A program made the translations under genes and the position numbers. The notes under the pieces were generated by a model, which was given only the letters and a program-made list of their open reading frames with translations, did no database searches and was not told where the DNA came from. From Coriobacteriia bacterium (GTDB taxonomy: Bacteria; Actinomycetota; Coriobacteriia; Anaerosomatales; SLCP01), in NCBI GenBank assembly GCA_007123455.1, contig SKKZ01000215.1:1-12646 (forward strand): a stretch of DNA of 12,646 bases. The letters run 5' to 3'. Shown here piece by piece: positions 1-6,448 of the stretch (positions are counted from its first letter, which is position 1; every line of letters starts with the position of its first letter).

Positions 1-588
1 CAATCGCATCCCCACCATGCGAGCGGCCTCCGAGCCGGATTCGAGTTCTGTAGCAGCCGGCACGCCCTTCATCGCTATGAGGTGACCGCCCGGAACAAGA
101 AGCGGGCTGGCAAGCTCAACGAGTGAAGGGAGGGAGGTCAGGGCTCGCGCGGTAACGACTCCGTACTCACGAGGGAATGACTGCGCCACCTCTTCCGCCC
201 GGAGCGCGTGCACCACTGAGCCGGACAGCCCATCGAGCCGGTTGACGCACTGCCTCAGAAACGCGGCCTTCTTCCGGACGGACTCAATCAAGTCCACAGG
301 TCGCTGACATACAACCGCTAGTGGAATACCCGGATAACCCGCGCCGGAGCCGATGTCTGCCCATCTTGAGTCGGTGTGCGGAATGTGGGGGACAACGGCG
401 AGGGAGTCGACCACGTGGAGCAGGAGGGCCCGACGAGCATCGGTGATCGCCGTAAGGTTGAGACTCCGGTTGGCTTCGATCACCCAGCCAAGGTGACGAA
501 GTAACAGGCTGCACTGCACCTCGGTGACGTCGACGCCCAGGTGATCTGCGTGCTCTCGAATCCGGTCGCACTCCATAACTACACGCAT
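1..588 (-). CDS. rsmG: 16S rRNA (guanine-527-N7)-methyltransferase RsmG (GidB), 3' end missing
   Basis: RsmG transfers a methyl group from S-adenosylmethionine to N7 of G527 in 16S rRNA. Read on the minus strand, the open frame gives 196 residues and runs off the window edge, so the C-terminus (roughly 20-40 residues by family length) is missing. Family marks are NLTAI at about 44-48, the SAM-binding loop DIGSGAG at about 78-84 followed by YPGIPLA, and a later ARALTSLPSL stretch ending in a PGG turn. The start chosen is the ATG at 588-586, preceded by a weak GAGAAG. An in-frame ATG at 576 is the alternative. An in-frame TGA lies upstream, inside the parS palindrome, so no longer start is possible. 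The gene is separated from jag by a terminator and about 500 bp, so it should have its own promoter. By the usual actinobacterial order, parA/parB would lie just beyond the left edge. Confidence 0.95.
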   Translation of the reverse strand, partial: MRVVMECDRIREHADHLGVDVTEVQCSLLLRHLGWVIEANRSLNLTAITDARRALLLHVVDSLAVVPHIPHTDSRWADIGSGAGYPGIPLAVVCQRPVDLIESVRKKAAFLRQCVNRLDGLSGSVVHALRAEEVAQSFPREYGVVTARALTSLPSLVELASPLLVPGGHLIAMKGVPAATELESGSEAARMVGMRL

Positions 589-608
589 CCACTTCTCGAA
601 CCGGCAGA

Positions 609-624
609 TGTTTCACGTGAAACC
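609..624. promoter_or_regulatory. parS centromere-like site 1
   Basis: TGTTTCACGTGAAACC matches the near-universal ParB-binding parS 16-mer at 15 of 16 positions, with only the last base differing. It lies 21 bp upstream of the rsmG start, inside the presumed rsmG leader. By established knowledge ParB loads and spreads from such origin-proximal palindromes to drive chromosome segregation and SMC loading. A role in rsmG expression would be inference only. Confidence 0.92.
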
Positions 625-1119
625 TACAGCTAGGACCGAGGCGAGCATCAGCTCAACTCATGGCTGGCGGCGATGTTTCACGTGAAACATTCGGCGCGGT
701 ATTGCAGTTGCCAAGCCCATACCATAGTAATTGAGAACGGCCACGGGAGGAAGTCCGCTTCATGTCGAGGACTGTCGTTGGAGCAATCCAAGGAAACAGC
801 TAGTCGACTACGATGTTTCAACAACATTGGGTAGGCTCAGCAACTCTCGGTGCATCGCAACCAGTTTGAGCCGGGGACGTCGTGCTGGGAATCCACTGAC
901 CATGTCAGGACTGCACGTTGCAGGAATTCCTGGCACTAACTCTTGCAGCAGCATCAGAGATCGGAGCAACCAGCCGAGGAGAACTGGTGCGTAGAACCGA
1001 AATGAATCTTCGTAACAGTGCTTCTACCCCTCGGGCCAAGGTTCGCATTGACGGGGGAGACCCTGTCGTCGTCCTGCCATTCACCTCTCGGTCTCGGCTG
1101 CCTTGGTTCCTAAGGAAAC
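625..1119. other. Intergenic region with no convincing gene, apart from parS site 2
   Basis: This stretch between rsmG and the terminator after jag contains parS site 2 but no reading frame with recognisable protein features. A plus-strand frame at 731-994 and the start of another at 918 have no family resemblance and no good ribosome-binding site. A small hairpin is visible at 1050-1067, where GACGGGG pairs with CCCTGTC around a GAGA loop. A TGTTTCA half of a parS site occurs at 814-820. The rsmG promoter should be here, but I could not find a -35/-10 pair good enough to call. A small RNA cannot be ruled out. Confidence 0.5.
674..689. promoter_or_regulatory. parS centromere-like site 2
   Basis: TGTTTCACGTGAAACA is the exact 16-bp parS consensus, and the palindrome extends to 18 bp (ATGTTTCACGTGAAACAT, 673-690). 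Its centre is 65 bp from the centre of site 1. Both sites lie about 3 kb from the upstream DnaA-box cluster, the usual place for parS beside rsmG and parAB. Confidence 0.95.
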
Positions 1120-1151
1120 GAGTAAGGGCGGCCGTCTGGCCGCCCTTACTC
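1120..1151 (-). terminator. Hairpin terminator of the rpmH-rnpA-yidD-yidC-jag operon
   Basis: A perfect 14-bp inverted repeat, GAGTAAGGGCGGCC (1120-1133) and its complement (1138-1151), surrounds a 4-nt loop. It starts about 50 bp after the jag stop codon on the minus strand and is followed there by GTTTCCTT, a short imperfect T-tract. Position and GC-rich stem fit an intrinsic terminator for the left operon. The weak T-run makes efficiency uncertain. Confidence 0.8.
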
Positions 1152-1199
1152 CTACCTCAAATCCGAAATCCGGAATATCGTACAGCGGGAGTATGCCTG

Positions 1200-1982
1200 T
1201 CAGCGTCGTCTTGGCGTCACGACGACCGCCCTGAACGGCTCTTCGCCGTCACTTGCAGTCGTTACCCGCGCATCGTCACGCAGCACAAGATGCACTACAC
1301 GGCGCTCGAGACTGGACATCGGTCGAAGCTTAACCGGGCCCCCTTGACGAATCGCGCGCTCAACTGCACGCTGAGCGATCTCCTCGAGCTTCGCGCGCCG
1401 GCGATTGCGATATCCCTCTACATCGACCAGCACGGGGTGTCTGAAGCCCATTCGTCGGCTAGTGATCGCGGAGACTACTACTTGAAGTGCATCGAGCGTG
1501 CGTCCGTGGCGGCCGATCAGAAGCCCGAGATCTTCCCCGACTATGTCGAGAATGATCTCACCCTCGTCGCCCTCGTACTCCTCGATTGCGGCCTCGATTC
1601 CGAATCCGTCCAGCACGCTCTGAATCGTGCTGACCGCCTCATCCGCAACCCGGTCGAGCTCTTCCTCCGTCAGCTCTTCCGTCGCCTCGGGTGCCGGGCT
1701 CCGGGTCGGTGCGGAAACATCCTCTCCAGATGTTGCAACCCCGGCTTCCGACTCCACGTGATCTTCGACTTCACTCTGTCGGCTCTCAAGCTCGCTGAGG
1801 AACTCGCTCCGTAGCCAGACGCGCACGCGAGCGGTTCGCTCCGAGCCCAACCCGAACAGTCGCTTGCCCCCTTCCTCGAGGACTTCGAACTCGACAGCGT
1901 CCTGCTGAACGCCAAGCTCGGTGAGAGCCAGATCAACGGCTTCCTCGACAGTGGGTCCCTCTGTGATTGTCTCGCGCTTCAT
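1200..1982 (-). CDS. jag: Jag/KhpB RNA-binding protein (Jag_N-KH-R3H)
   Basis: This 260-residue protein of the Jag (KhpB/EloR) family binds RNA, in Gram-positive bacteria as a partner of KhpA, and affects cell elongation and division. Domains in order are a Jag_N region at about 1-50 (VEEAVDLALTELG, then GGKRLFGLG), an acidic low-complexity linker at about 60-110, a KH domain at about 112-190 with the GxxG loop GRHG at 157-160, and an R3H domain at about 192-258 with the R227-x3-H231 signature. The ATG at 1982 has a purine-rich ribosome-binding site (AAGGGGGAAAAG) just upstream. It starts 3 bp after the yidC stop, so the two are co-transcribed, the usual arrangement. It is the last gene before the terminator. 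Confidence 0.96.
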   Translation of the reverse strand: MKRETITEGPTVEEAVDLALTELGVQQDAVEFEVLEEGGKRLFGLGSERTARVRVWLRSEFLSELESRQSEVEDHVESEAGVATSGEDVSAPTRSPAPEATEELTEEELDRVADEAVSTIQSVLDGFGIEAAIEEYEGDEGEIILDIVGEDLGLLIGRHGRTLDALQVVVSAITSRRMGFRHPVLVDVEGYRNRRRAKLEEIAQRAVERAIRQGGPVKLRPMSSLERRVVHLVLRDDARVTTASDGEEPFRAVVVTPRRR

Positions 1983-1985
1983 TGT

Positions 1986-2699
1986 CTACTTTTCCCCCTT
2001 CTGTCCGAGGAATTTCAGCTGTATCTGCTGTTGGAAAATGCCCAGGAGGCTGGAGGTGACCCAGTAGACCAGAACTCCGGCCGGGCTGATCCAGCCGATA
2101 TACAACATGAACACGGCCATTATGCCAGCTATCTGCTTCTGTTGATTCTCTCCCGGCATGAGCATCTGCGGGAGCCAGATACTGAGGCCGAAGAGGACTA
2201 CCAGCACCGCATAAGGCAGTGCTGACAGTAGACCCTGCTCAGACCAGACCGCCGTTGGGGTCGCAGTAAGGTCTGGAAGAAATATCCAAAATCTGGTAAC
2301 TGCCGCCTGCTCCGCCTCGGGGAGCGCTGCCACGTATTCGAGGAACAACCCCGGCCGATCGGGAGTGCCTCCCAAAACCTGGTAAAGGGCGATGAACACG
2401 GGCATCTGGAGCAACAGCGGTAAACACCCGCCGAACGGATTCACCTTGTTCTCCTGATAAAACTTGAGTGTTTCTTCCTGGAGCTTCTCCTTGTCGTCCT
2501 TGTACTTCTTCTGGAGCGCCTTGATCTTCGGCTGTATGCGCTGCATCTCGTACATCGAACGAGTCTGTTTGACGGTGAGCGGAATCATCAACCCCCGAAT
2601 GATCAGCGTCAGCAGAACGATGGCCACGCCATAGTCGCCGGTCACGTCGTTCAGGAACTGCAGTCCCGAGAAAATGGCCTCTTTGATTGCTTGCCACAC
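1986..2699 (-). CDS. yidC: Membrane protein insertase YidC/Oxa1 family
   Basis: This 237-residue polytopic membrane protein inserts and folds membrane proteins, alone or with SecYEG. It is the short Gram-positive form without the large periplasmic domain of Gram-negative YidC, and no lipobox is apparent at this start. Key features are the first conserved helix at about 24-40, carrying the groove arginine R35 (LIIRGLMIPLTVKQ), a charged cytoplasmic hairpin at about 50-85, the family motif NPFGGCLPLLLQMP at 87-100, helices at about 158-180 and 188-206, and a terminal helix at about 207-226 (VYWVTSSLLGIFQQQ). The start is GTG at 2699, with GAGGAGGT about 10 bp upstream. The gene lies between yidD and jag in the classic rpmH-rnpA-yidD-yidC-jag operon. 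Confidence 0.96.
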   Translation of the reverse strand: MWQAIKEAIFSGLQFLNDVTGDYGVAIVLLTLIIRGLMIPLTVKQTRSMYEMQRIQPKIKALQKKYKDDKEKLQEETLKFYQENKVNPFGGCLPLLLQMPVFIALYQVLGGTPDRPGLFLEYVAALPEAEQAAVTRFWIFLPDLTATPTAVWSEQGLLSALPYAVLVVLFGLSIWLPQMLMPGENQQKQIAGIMAVFMLYIGWISPAGVLVYWVTSSLLGIFQQQIQLKFLGQKGEK

Positions 2700-2759
2700 G
2701 GGTCGGGGACCTCCTCATTCAAGCCGCCGAAGCGGCTGGTCAGGCGCTAACGGAGCCGC

Positions 2760-2984
2760 TCAGGGTACCGGATCGTGTCCTCCGGGGTTCCAGGGATGGC
2801 AGCACGCCACGCGCTTGACTGCAAGCCAGCCCCCTCTGAGCACACCATATCGCTGCAGCGATGTTATCGCATAAGTAGAGCACGAGGGCGTGAATCGGCA
2901 CGACTGGGGCAGAAGCGGGGATATCACTATCTGGTAAACACGCACGAAAGCGACGGCGATGCGCCTCGGCAATTCCCTCATCAC
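2760..2984 (-). CDS. yidD: Membrane protein insertion efficiency factor YidD
   Basis: YidD is a small membrane-associated protein that assists YidC-dependent membrane protein insertion. The 74-residue protein has the whole family pattern: an amphipathic or hydrophobic N-terminal helix (about 9-25), the SCRFTPSCSTYA segment with C29 and C35, and the C-terminal HPWNPGGHDPVP (63-74). Its start overlaps the rnpA stop as ATGA (2981-2984), which indicates translational coupling. A gap of about 60 bp separates it from yidC. Confidence 0.96.
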   Translation of the reverse strand: MMRELPRRIAVAFVRVYQIVISPLLPQSCRFTPSCSTYAITSLQRYGVLRGGWLAVKRVACCHPWNPGGHDPVP

Positions 2985-3310
2985 TGGACGCCGATCCTCT
3001 CGATGATATGGCGAAGTGCGCTGTCCAGGCCGCCGGGGGAGGCGGTTGCGGTTGCCGGTCTAGCTATCAGGACGACATCGATGCCCGGCCACGGGCCGCC
3101 CGCCCTTCTGACCGCCGCACGGAGCACCCGTTTGGAACGGTTGCGCCTCACCGCATTGCCGAGCTTCTTGCCTGCGATAACGGCGACGCGGCCCTCCGGG
3201 CCGCGCTCCGGCGGTGTCTCTCGGATGAGTGCTATCGCAAGTGGGTGGACGATTCGCGTACCTTCACGAAAGATCTCATCTATCTCTCGGTTCGACCGGA
3301 TCGTGCACAT
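2981..3310 (-). CDS. rnpA: Ribonuclease P protein component
   Basis: RnpA is the protein subunit of RNase P, which removes 5' leaders from pre-tRNAs. The 109-residue protein carries the RNR signature KKLGNAVRRNRSKRVLRAA at 48-66, preceded by an RVAVIAGKK beta strand. The N-terminal part (REIDEIFREGTRI) fits the family, though the usual leading KRxRL segment is shortened. An in-frame TGA lies shortly upstream of the ATG at 3310, so no longer start exists. It follows rpmH by 30 bp and overlaps yidD by 4 bp. Confidence 0.95.
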   Translation of the reverse strand: MCTIRSNREIDEIFREGTRIVHPLAIALIRETPPERGPEGRVAVIAGKKLGNAVRRNRSKRVLRAAVRRAGGPWPGIDVVLIARPATATASPGGLDSALRHIIERIGVQ

Positions 3311-3340
3311 GGCGTCACGCTCCGCTCAGCACGAAATCTC

Positions 3341-3475
3341 TTAGGCCGAAAGCACCTCGCGGCCTTTGCGCCGGCGATTCGCAAGAATCCGACGCCCCGC
3401 ACGTGTCGACATCCGGACACGGAAGCCGTGCGTCTTGCTGCGCTTGCGGTTGTTGGGCTGGTAAGTCCTCTTCAC
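3341..3475 (-). CDS. rpmH: 50S ribosomal protein L34
   Basis: This 44-residue basic protein is L34 of the large ribosomal subunit: KRTYQPNNRKRSKTHGF at the start, then RMSTRAGRRILANRRRKGRE. A longer in-frame extension upstream is possible, but the true start is the GTG at 3475. L34 begins at this KRTYQP segment, and a good ribosome-binding site (GGAGGAA) stands 6-7 bp upstream. It is the first gene of the left operon and is transcribed away from the origin from the consensus promoter at 3522-3551. Confidence 0.97.
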   Translation of the reverse strand: MKRTYQPNNRKRSKTHGFRVRMSTRAGRRILANRRRKGREVLSA

Positions 3476-3521
3476 GATTGATTCCTCCGATTCAGCTCCC
3501 GGACGGGAGCAAAGCCCGACG

Positions 3522-3551
3522 ATTATATCTGCGGCCCCCACACAGTGTCAA
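3522..3551 (-). promoter_or_regulatory. Consensus sigma-70-type promoter of the rpmH operon
   Basis: On the minus strand, a perfect -35 TTGACA (3551-3546) and a perfect -10 TATAAT (3527-3522) are separated by 18 bp. Transcription would start near 3515, giving a leader of about 40 nt before the rpmH GTG. The nearest DnaA boxes lie about 85 bp farther upstream, so influence of DnaA on this promoter is possible but not shown. Confidence 0.9.
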
Positions 3552-3635
3552 CGAGCTCCTCGCCGGCACCTGAGCTTCCGGCCCGCTCGAACCAGGTGCG
3601 GGACACTGACGCGACTCGCAAACTCTCGTCAAATC

Positions 3636-3653
3636 TGTGGACAGTGTGGAAAA
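3636..3653 (-). promoter_or_regulatory. Two tandem DnaA boxes
   Basis: TGTGGACAG (3636-3644) and TGTGGAAAA (3645-3653) are directly adjacent. On the minus strand they read CTGTCCACA and TTTTCCACA, each one or two changes from TTATCCACA. Confidence 0.75.
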
Positions 3654-3677
3654 CCCAGCGTGCGCGATTGCTGAACC

Positions 3678-3686
3678 TGTGGACAA
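3678..3686 (-). promoter_or_regulatory. DnaA box, TTGTCCACA type
   Basis: TGTGGACAA on the plus strand reads TTGTCCACA on the minus strand, the preferred DnaA box form in many actinobacteria. It lies 24 bp past the tandem pair at 3636-3653, in the same orientation. Confidence 0.85.
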
Positions 3687-3836
3687 CTGCTCCGTATCTG
3701 TTGTTGTGGGAGCCCCCCTTTGTTAGCATCGTCATTGCTCAACGTACTTGGTAGACGCCCGTGATTCCCTTGAAAACACCAGCATAGGATAGTCGCCGGT
3801 CGCTGATTCTGCGCCCCGCTTCTCGAATCGTCAGGT

Positions 3837-3845
3837 TTTTCCACA
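3837..3845 (+). promoter_or_regulatory. DnaA box
   Basis: TTTTCCACA differs by one base from the consensus TTATCCACA. It is in the opposite orientation to the boxes at 3636-3686. Confidence 0.75.
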
Positions 3846-3878
3846 GCGACACGCCAGTCGCTTGCGGTGTGCCCGGCT

Positions 3879-3887
3879 CTATCCACA
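3879..3887 (+). promoter_or_regulatory. DnaA box
   Basis: CTATCCACA differs by one base from TTATCCACA. It is 42 bp (about four helical turns) from the box at 3837 and in the same orientation. Confidence 0.8.
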
Positions 3888-3997
3888 GCGGCGAACGCCT
3901 GCGAGGTCCTCTTTTCAACAGGACGGGAAAGCGATGAGGGCCCTGGAAGGCTCTACGCTGGTAGCTTGAGGGTTTCGGAGGACCGCGGACGAGAAGA

Positions 3998-4029
3998 TTC
4001 TCCACAGATGTGGAAAGCGCTGTGGACAA
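3998..4029. promoter_or_regulatory. Dense triple DnaA-box array
   Basis: TTCTCCACA (3998-4006, plus orientation) and TGTGGAAAG (4009-4017, minus orientation) face each other across 2 bp. After 3 bp comes TGTGGACAA (4021-4029, minus orientation, reading TTGTCCACA). This is the densest box group in the upstream half and probably a DnaA assembly centre. Confidence 0.82.
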
Positions 4030-4079
4030 GCCGGAAAAGACCGCGTCAGCGCTTCGGTAGCGGGATGGGCAGCTGAATA

Positions 4080-4089
4080 CACGTACGTG
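4080..4089. promoter_or_regulatory. Palindrome CACGTACGTG, possible operator
   Basis: A perfect 10-bp palindrome lies 100 bp upstream of the ATPase-HTH gene, outside the DnaA boxes. A hairpin-capable repeat, TCGGGG...CCCCGA (4112-4131), follows. Either could be a binding or regulatory site for the operon. There is no direct evidence, and short palindromes also arise by chance. Confidence 0.3.
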
Positions 4090-4189
4090 GCTACGCTGCC
4101 TGGCTGGTGTTTCGGGGAACGGGCACCCCGATGGATTGTTGAAAACCGTGTGAATTGCTCACGCGGACGTGGAAAGCGGTGGGGGGGAC

Positions 4190-5041
4190 GTGAAGAACTT
4201 CTTCGGCGACCAGGTCGCCGTTTCGAGCATCGGCGGGCCACCGGAGCCCCCGGTTTATGCGTCTCGGCCAACCCCGGCCCCATCGAGCCCGCACTCCGCT
4301 CTTCTTGCGGTCTATGATGCACCGGCTGCTGCACCCCGCACGGAGGAGGTTGCCTCGCGCACCGAGGCGGAGCTGGTCGAGGAGATCGCCTCTCGGACCT
4401 TCACCCATGCACGAGATGCGGGAGGAGAGATTCCCTATACCGTAATCCGCGAAGTCACCGAGAACTTCATACACGCCAATTTTCGTGAGCCCGTAGTATC
4501 TATAATGGACGGTGGCCGGACAATACGCTTCGCGGATCAAGGGCCCGGGATTCGGGACAAGGATCGCGCCGTGCTGCCCGGATTCACGACCGCTACCCGG
4601 GACATGAGACACGTCATCCGCGGTGTAGGCTCCGGTCTGCCGATCGTCAAGGACTATCTCGGTTTCTCCGGCGGCAGTCTCGAGATCGATGACAACCTCG
4701 GTGATGGCACCGTCGTTACCGTTCGCTCCCCTCAGCCGCCTTCTGATCCCGGCGTAACCGAAGCCCCAGTGCTCGAGGCCTCCCCCGGGGATGCCCGACA
4801 CCCTGCTTCCGGAGGCTTCGCTCCGCTGACGACACGCCAGAAGCAGGTACTCTCCCTCGTGCTCGAGTTGGGAGAAGTGGGCCCCACCATCGTTTCGAAA
4901 GAGCTCTCGGTGGCACTTTCTACCGCCTACCGCGACCTTGCCTTCCTGGAGAACAGTGGACTGATAGAGTCCGACGCTTCAGGTAAACGAATCCTCACGT
5001 CCGAAGGCTCGTCGTACCTCGATAGCCTCTTCGCCCTATGA
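4190..5041 (+). CDS. GHKL-family ATPase with C-terminal winged-helix DNA-binding domain, directly upstream of dnaA
   Basis: I do not recognise a named gene. From the GTG at 4190 (poly-G stretch just upstream) it has 283 residues. The GTG at 4169 would give 290. Residues about 15-50 are a Pro/Ala/Ser-rich, probably disordered segment. Residues about 80-180 form a histidine-kinase-type ATPase fold: N-box EVTENFIHANF (88-98, with the Mg-binding Asn), G1 box DQGPGI (116-121), G2 box GVGSGLPIVKDYL (145-157), and the closing GDGTVVTV strand. No dimerisation/phosphoacceptor His domain, sensor or transmembrane segment is present, so it is not a classical sensor kinase. After a Pro-rich linker, residues about 211-283 form a winged helix (LTTRQKQVLSLV, a recognition-helix candidate at STAYRDLAFLENSGLI, then a wing and ILTSEG). 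The stop overlaps an ATG as ATGA (5038-5041) at the dnaA junction, implying coupling with dnaA. A soluble ATP-responsive regulator of dnaA or the origin is inferred. SpoIIAB/RsbW-like kinase activity is an alternative. Confidence 0.85.
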   Translation: MKNFFGDQVAVSSIGGPPEPPVYASRPTPAPSSPHSALLAVYDAPAAAPRTEEVASRTEAELVEEIASRTFTHARDAGGEIPYTVIREVTENFIHANFREPVVSIMDGGRTIRFADQGPGIRDKDRAVLPGFTTATRDMRHVIRGVGSGLPIVKDYLGFSGGSLEIDDNLGDGTVVTVRSPQPPSDPGVTEAPVLEASPGDARHPASGGFAPLTTRQKQVLSLVLELGEVGPTIVSKELSVALSTAYRDLAFLENSGLIESDASGKRILTSEGSSYLDSLFAL

Positions 5042-5058
5042 CATCCGCAGGGGGATCC

Positions 5059-6441
5059 ATGCAGACGTACGAAGTTGAACAGATCTGGTCCGACGTGCTC
5101 GATGTCGTTCGCTCGGAGTTGAACACTCCGACGTTCAAGACGTGGTTCGAGCACACGGCTCCGATAGACATCGTTGACGATCGTCTCGTCGTCGCAGTGC
5201 AGAACGAGTTCGCGCGGGAGTGGCTTGATTCGCGTTACTCGGGTCTCCTCAGGTCGGCTCTGCTCCAGGTTCTCGGACATGAGTTGTCTGTGGAGTTCAC
5301 CGTGCCTGCAGGAGCCTCTCAACTGCAAGAAATCGAGGATGAAGTCGAGTCGGAGGTCCCGGCTCTCCCGGACATCAAGACCCCGGCTCCCGCGAAGCCG
5401 CCTAACGGTGAGTTCAATCCTAAATACACGTTTGATTCCTACGTGATCGGTGCATCGAACCAGTTTGCTCACGCTGCAGCTCTTGCAGTGGCAGAAGCTC
5501 CCGGACGCGCTTATAACCCTCTCTTCATCTACGGAGGGGTCGGCCTCGGAAAGACCCACCTCCTCCAGGCCATCGGACACTATGTGCAGACAGGTTTCCC
5601 TCATCTTAAAGTGAAGTACGTATCAACCGAGCAGTTCACCAATGATTTCATCAACTCCATCGGCGACAGAGACAAGAAGCGCATCGACGGGTTCCGACGC
5701 CAGTACCGAACTAACGATGTTCTTCTCGTCGACGACATCCAGTTCCTCAAAGGAAAAGAGGGTACGCAGGAGGAATTCTTCCACACTTTCAATACCCTCC
5801 AGCAAGCCGGTAAGCAGGTGGTCCTTTCCTCGGATCGTCCTCCAAAGGACATCGAGAAACTCGAAGAGCGACTTCGGAGCCGCTTCGAGATGGGCCTCAT
5901 CACCGACATCCAGCCGCCAGACCTCGAAACCCGCATCGCAATCCTCAGGAGAAACGTCGAGGCCCAGAACCTCGCCGTTCCAGCCGACGTCCTGTCATTC
6001 GTTGCCGACCGGGTATCCTCCAACATCCGGGAGCTCGAAGGAGCACTGATCCGCGTTATGGCGTTCAGTTCCCTGACCAGACACCCCGTCGACATCGAGC
6101 TTGCCCGGAATGTCTTGAAGGACATCTTCCCTGAGAAGACAAAGCGTCCCATATCCCTCTCCACCATCCAGCGAGAGGTTTGCAAGTATTACTCCATCTC
6201 CCACTCGGAGCTGATTGGAGGGAAGCGATCCCAGGCGATCGTCTACCCTCGCCAGATAGCCATGTATCTGACCCGGGAACTTACGGAACTGTCCCTGCCG
6301 GCGATCGGTGCCGAGTTCGGTGGGAGGGACCACACCACTGTCATGCATGCGAAAGCTAAGATCCAGAAGATGATGAATGCCGATCGCGAGGTCTACAACC
6401 AGATACAGACCATCACAAACCAGATACGCCAGAAGAGCTGA
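5059..6441 (+). CDS. dnaA: Chromosomal replication initiator protein DnaA
   Basis: DnaA is the AAA+ initiator that binds DnaA boxes and opens oriC. From the ATG at 5059 it has 460 residues, normal for the family. That start has an AGGGGGA ribosome-binding site 4 bp upstream and places the domain I segment VEQIWSDVLDVV near the N-terminus. The ATG at 5038, which overlaps the previous stop, would add 7 residues and is possible by coupling. Domain I is about 1-85, followed by an acidic, Pro-rich domain II linker (about 90-115). The AAA+ domain starts near NPKYTFDSYVIG and has Walker A GGVGLGKT at 159-166, Walker B LLVDDIQF with D225-D226, and sensor I VVLSSDRPP. Domain IV carries the DnaA-box-reading signature GGRDHTTVMHA at 421-431. 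DnaA boxes flank the gene on both sides, consistent with autoregulation and a bipartite origin. Confidence 0.98.
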   Translation: MQTYEVEQIWSDVLDVVRSELNTPTFKTWFEHTAPIDIVDDRLVVAVQNEFAREWLDSRYSGLLRSALLQVLGHELSVEFTVPAGASQLQEIEDEVESEVPALPDIKTPAPAKPPNGEFNPKYTFDSYVIGASNQFAHAAALAVAEAPGRAYNPLFIYGGVGLGKTHLLQAIGHYVQTGFPHLKVKYVSTEQFTNDFINSIGDRDKKRIDGFRRQYRTNDVLLVDDIQFLKGKEGTQEEFFHTFNTLQQAGKQVVLSSDRPPKDIEKLEERLRSRFEMGLITDIQPPDLETRIAILRRNVEAQNLAVPADVLSFVADRVSSNIRELEGALIRVMAFSSLTRHPVDIELARNVLKDIFPEKTKRPISLSTIQREVCKYYSISHSELIGGKRSQAIVYPRQIAMYLTRELTELSLPAIGAEFGGRDHTTVMHAKAKIQKMMNADREVYNQIQTITNQIRQKS

Positions 6442-6448
6442 TTTTGCC

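Larger units (their letters stand above)
3552..4189. other. oriC, upstream part (rpmH-dnaA side) with DnaA-box cluster
   Basis: This gene-free stretch separates the two divergent gene blocks and carries at least eight TCCACA-core DnaA boxes in both orientations between 3636 and 4029. Location between rpmH and dnaA is the classic position of bacterial oriC. No strongly AT-rich duplex-unwinding element or DnaA-trio run is evident in this half. The best unwinding candidate lies on the other side of dnaA. The region must also hold the promoter for the downstream operon, but no convincing -35/-10 pair was found. Near its right end are a palindrome at 4080-4089 and a small hairpin at 4112-4131. Confidence 0.88.

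Noticed and set aside
284..616. Minus-strand frame of 110 codons over the start of rsmG
   Set aside because: It is another frame of rsmG. The adjacent frame carries all RsmG motifs.
746..757. GGAGGAAGTCCG resembles the conserved 5' core of RNase P RNA
   Set aside because: One base is missing and the other conserved RNase P RNA segments and pairings are not found nearby.
814..827. TGTTTCAACAACAT as a third parS site
   Set aside because: Only the left half matches. The palindrome is lost.
731..994. Plus-strand open frame of 87 codons in the rsmG-jag gap
   Set aside because: No recognisable motif, no good ribosome-binding site, and composition like random translation of a GC-rich spacer.
918..1814. 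Long plus-strand frame of about 298 codons from a TTG
   Set aside because: Most of it is antisense to jag, which is certain from its KH and R3H motifs, and it reads through the terminator stem.
3762..3790. Possible dnaA-operon promoter with -10 TAGGAT
   Set aside because: The sequence 17 bp upstream (TGATTC) is not a credible -35.
4091..4801. Long minus-strand frame of 236 codons
   Set aside because: It is antisense to the ATPase-HTH gene, whose ATPase boxes are clear. The antisense translation has no recognisable features.
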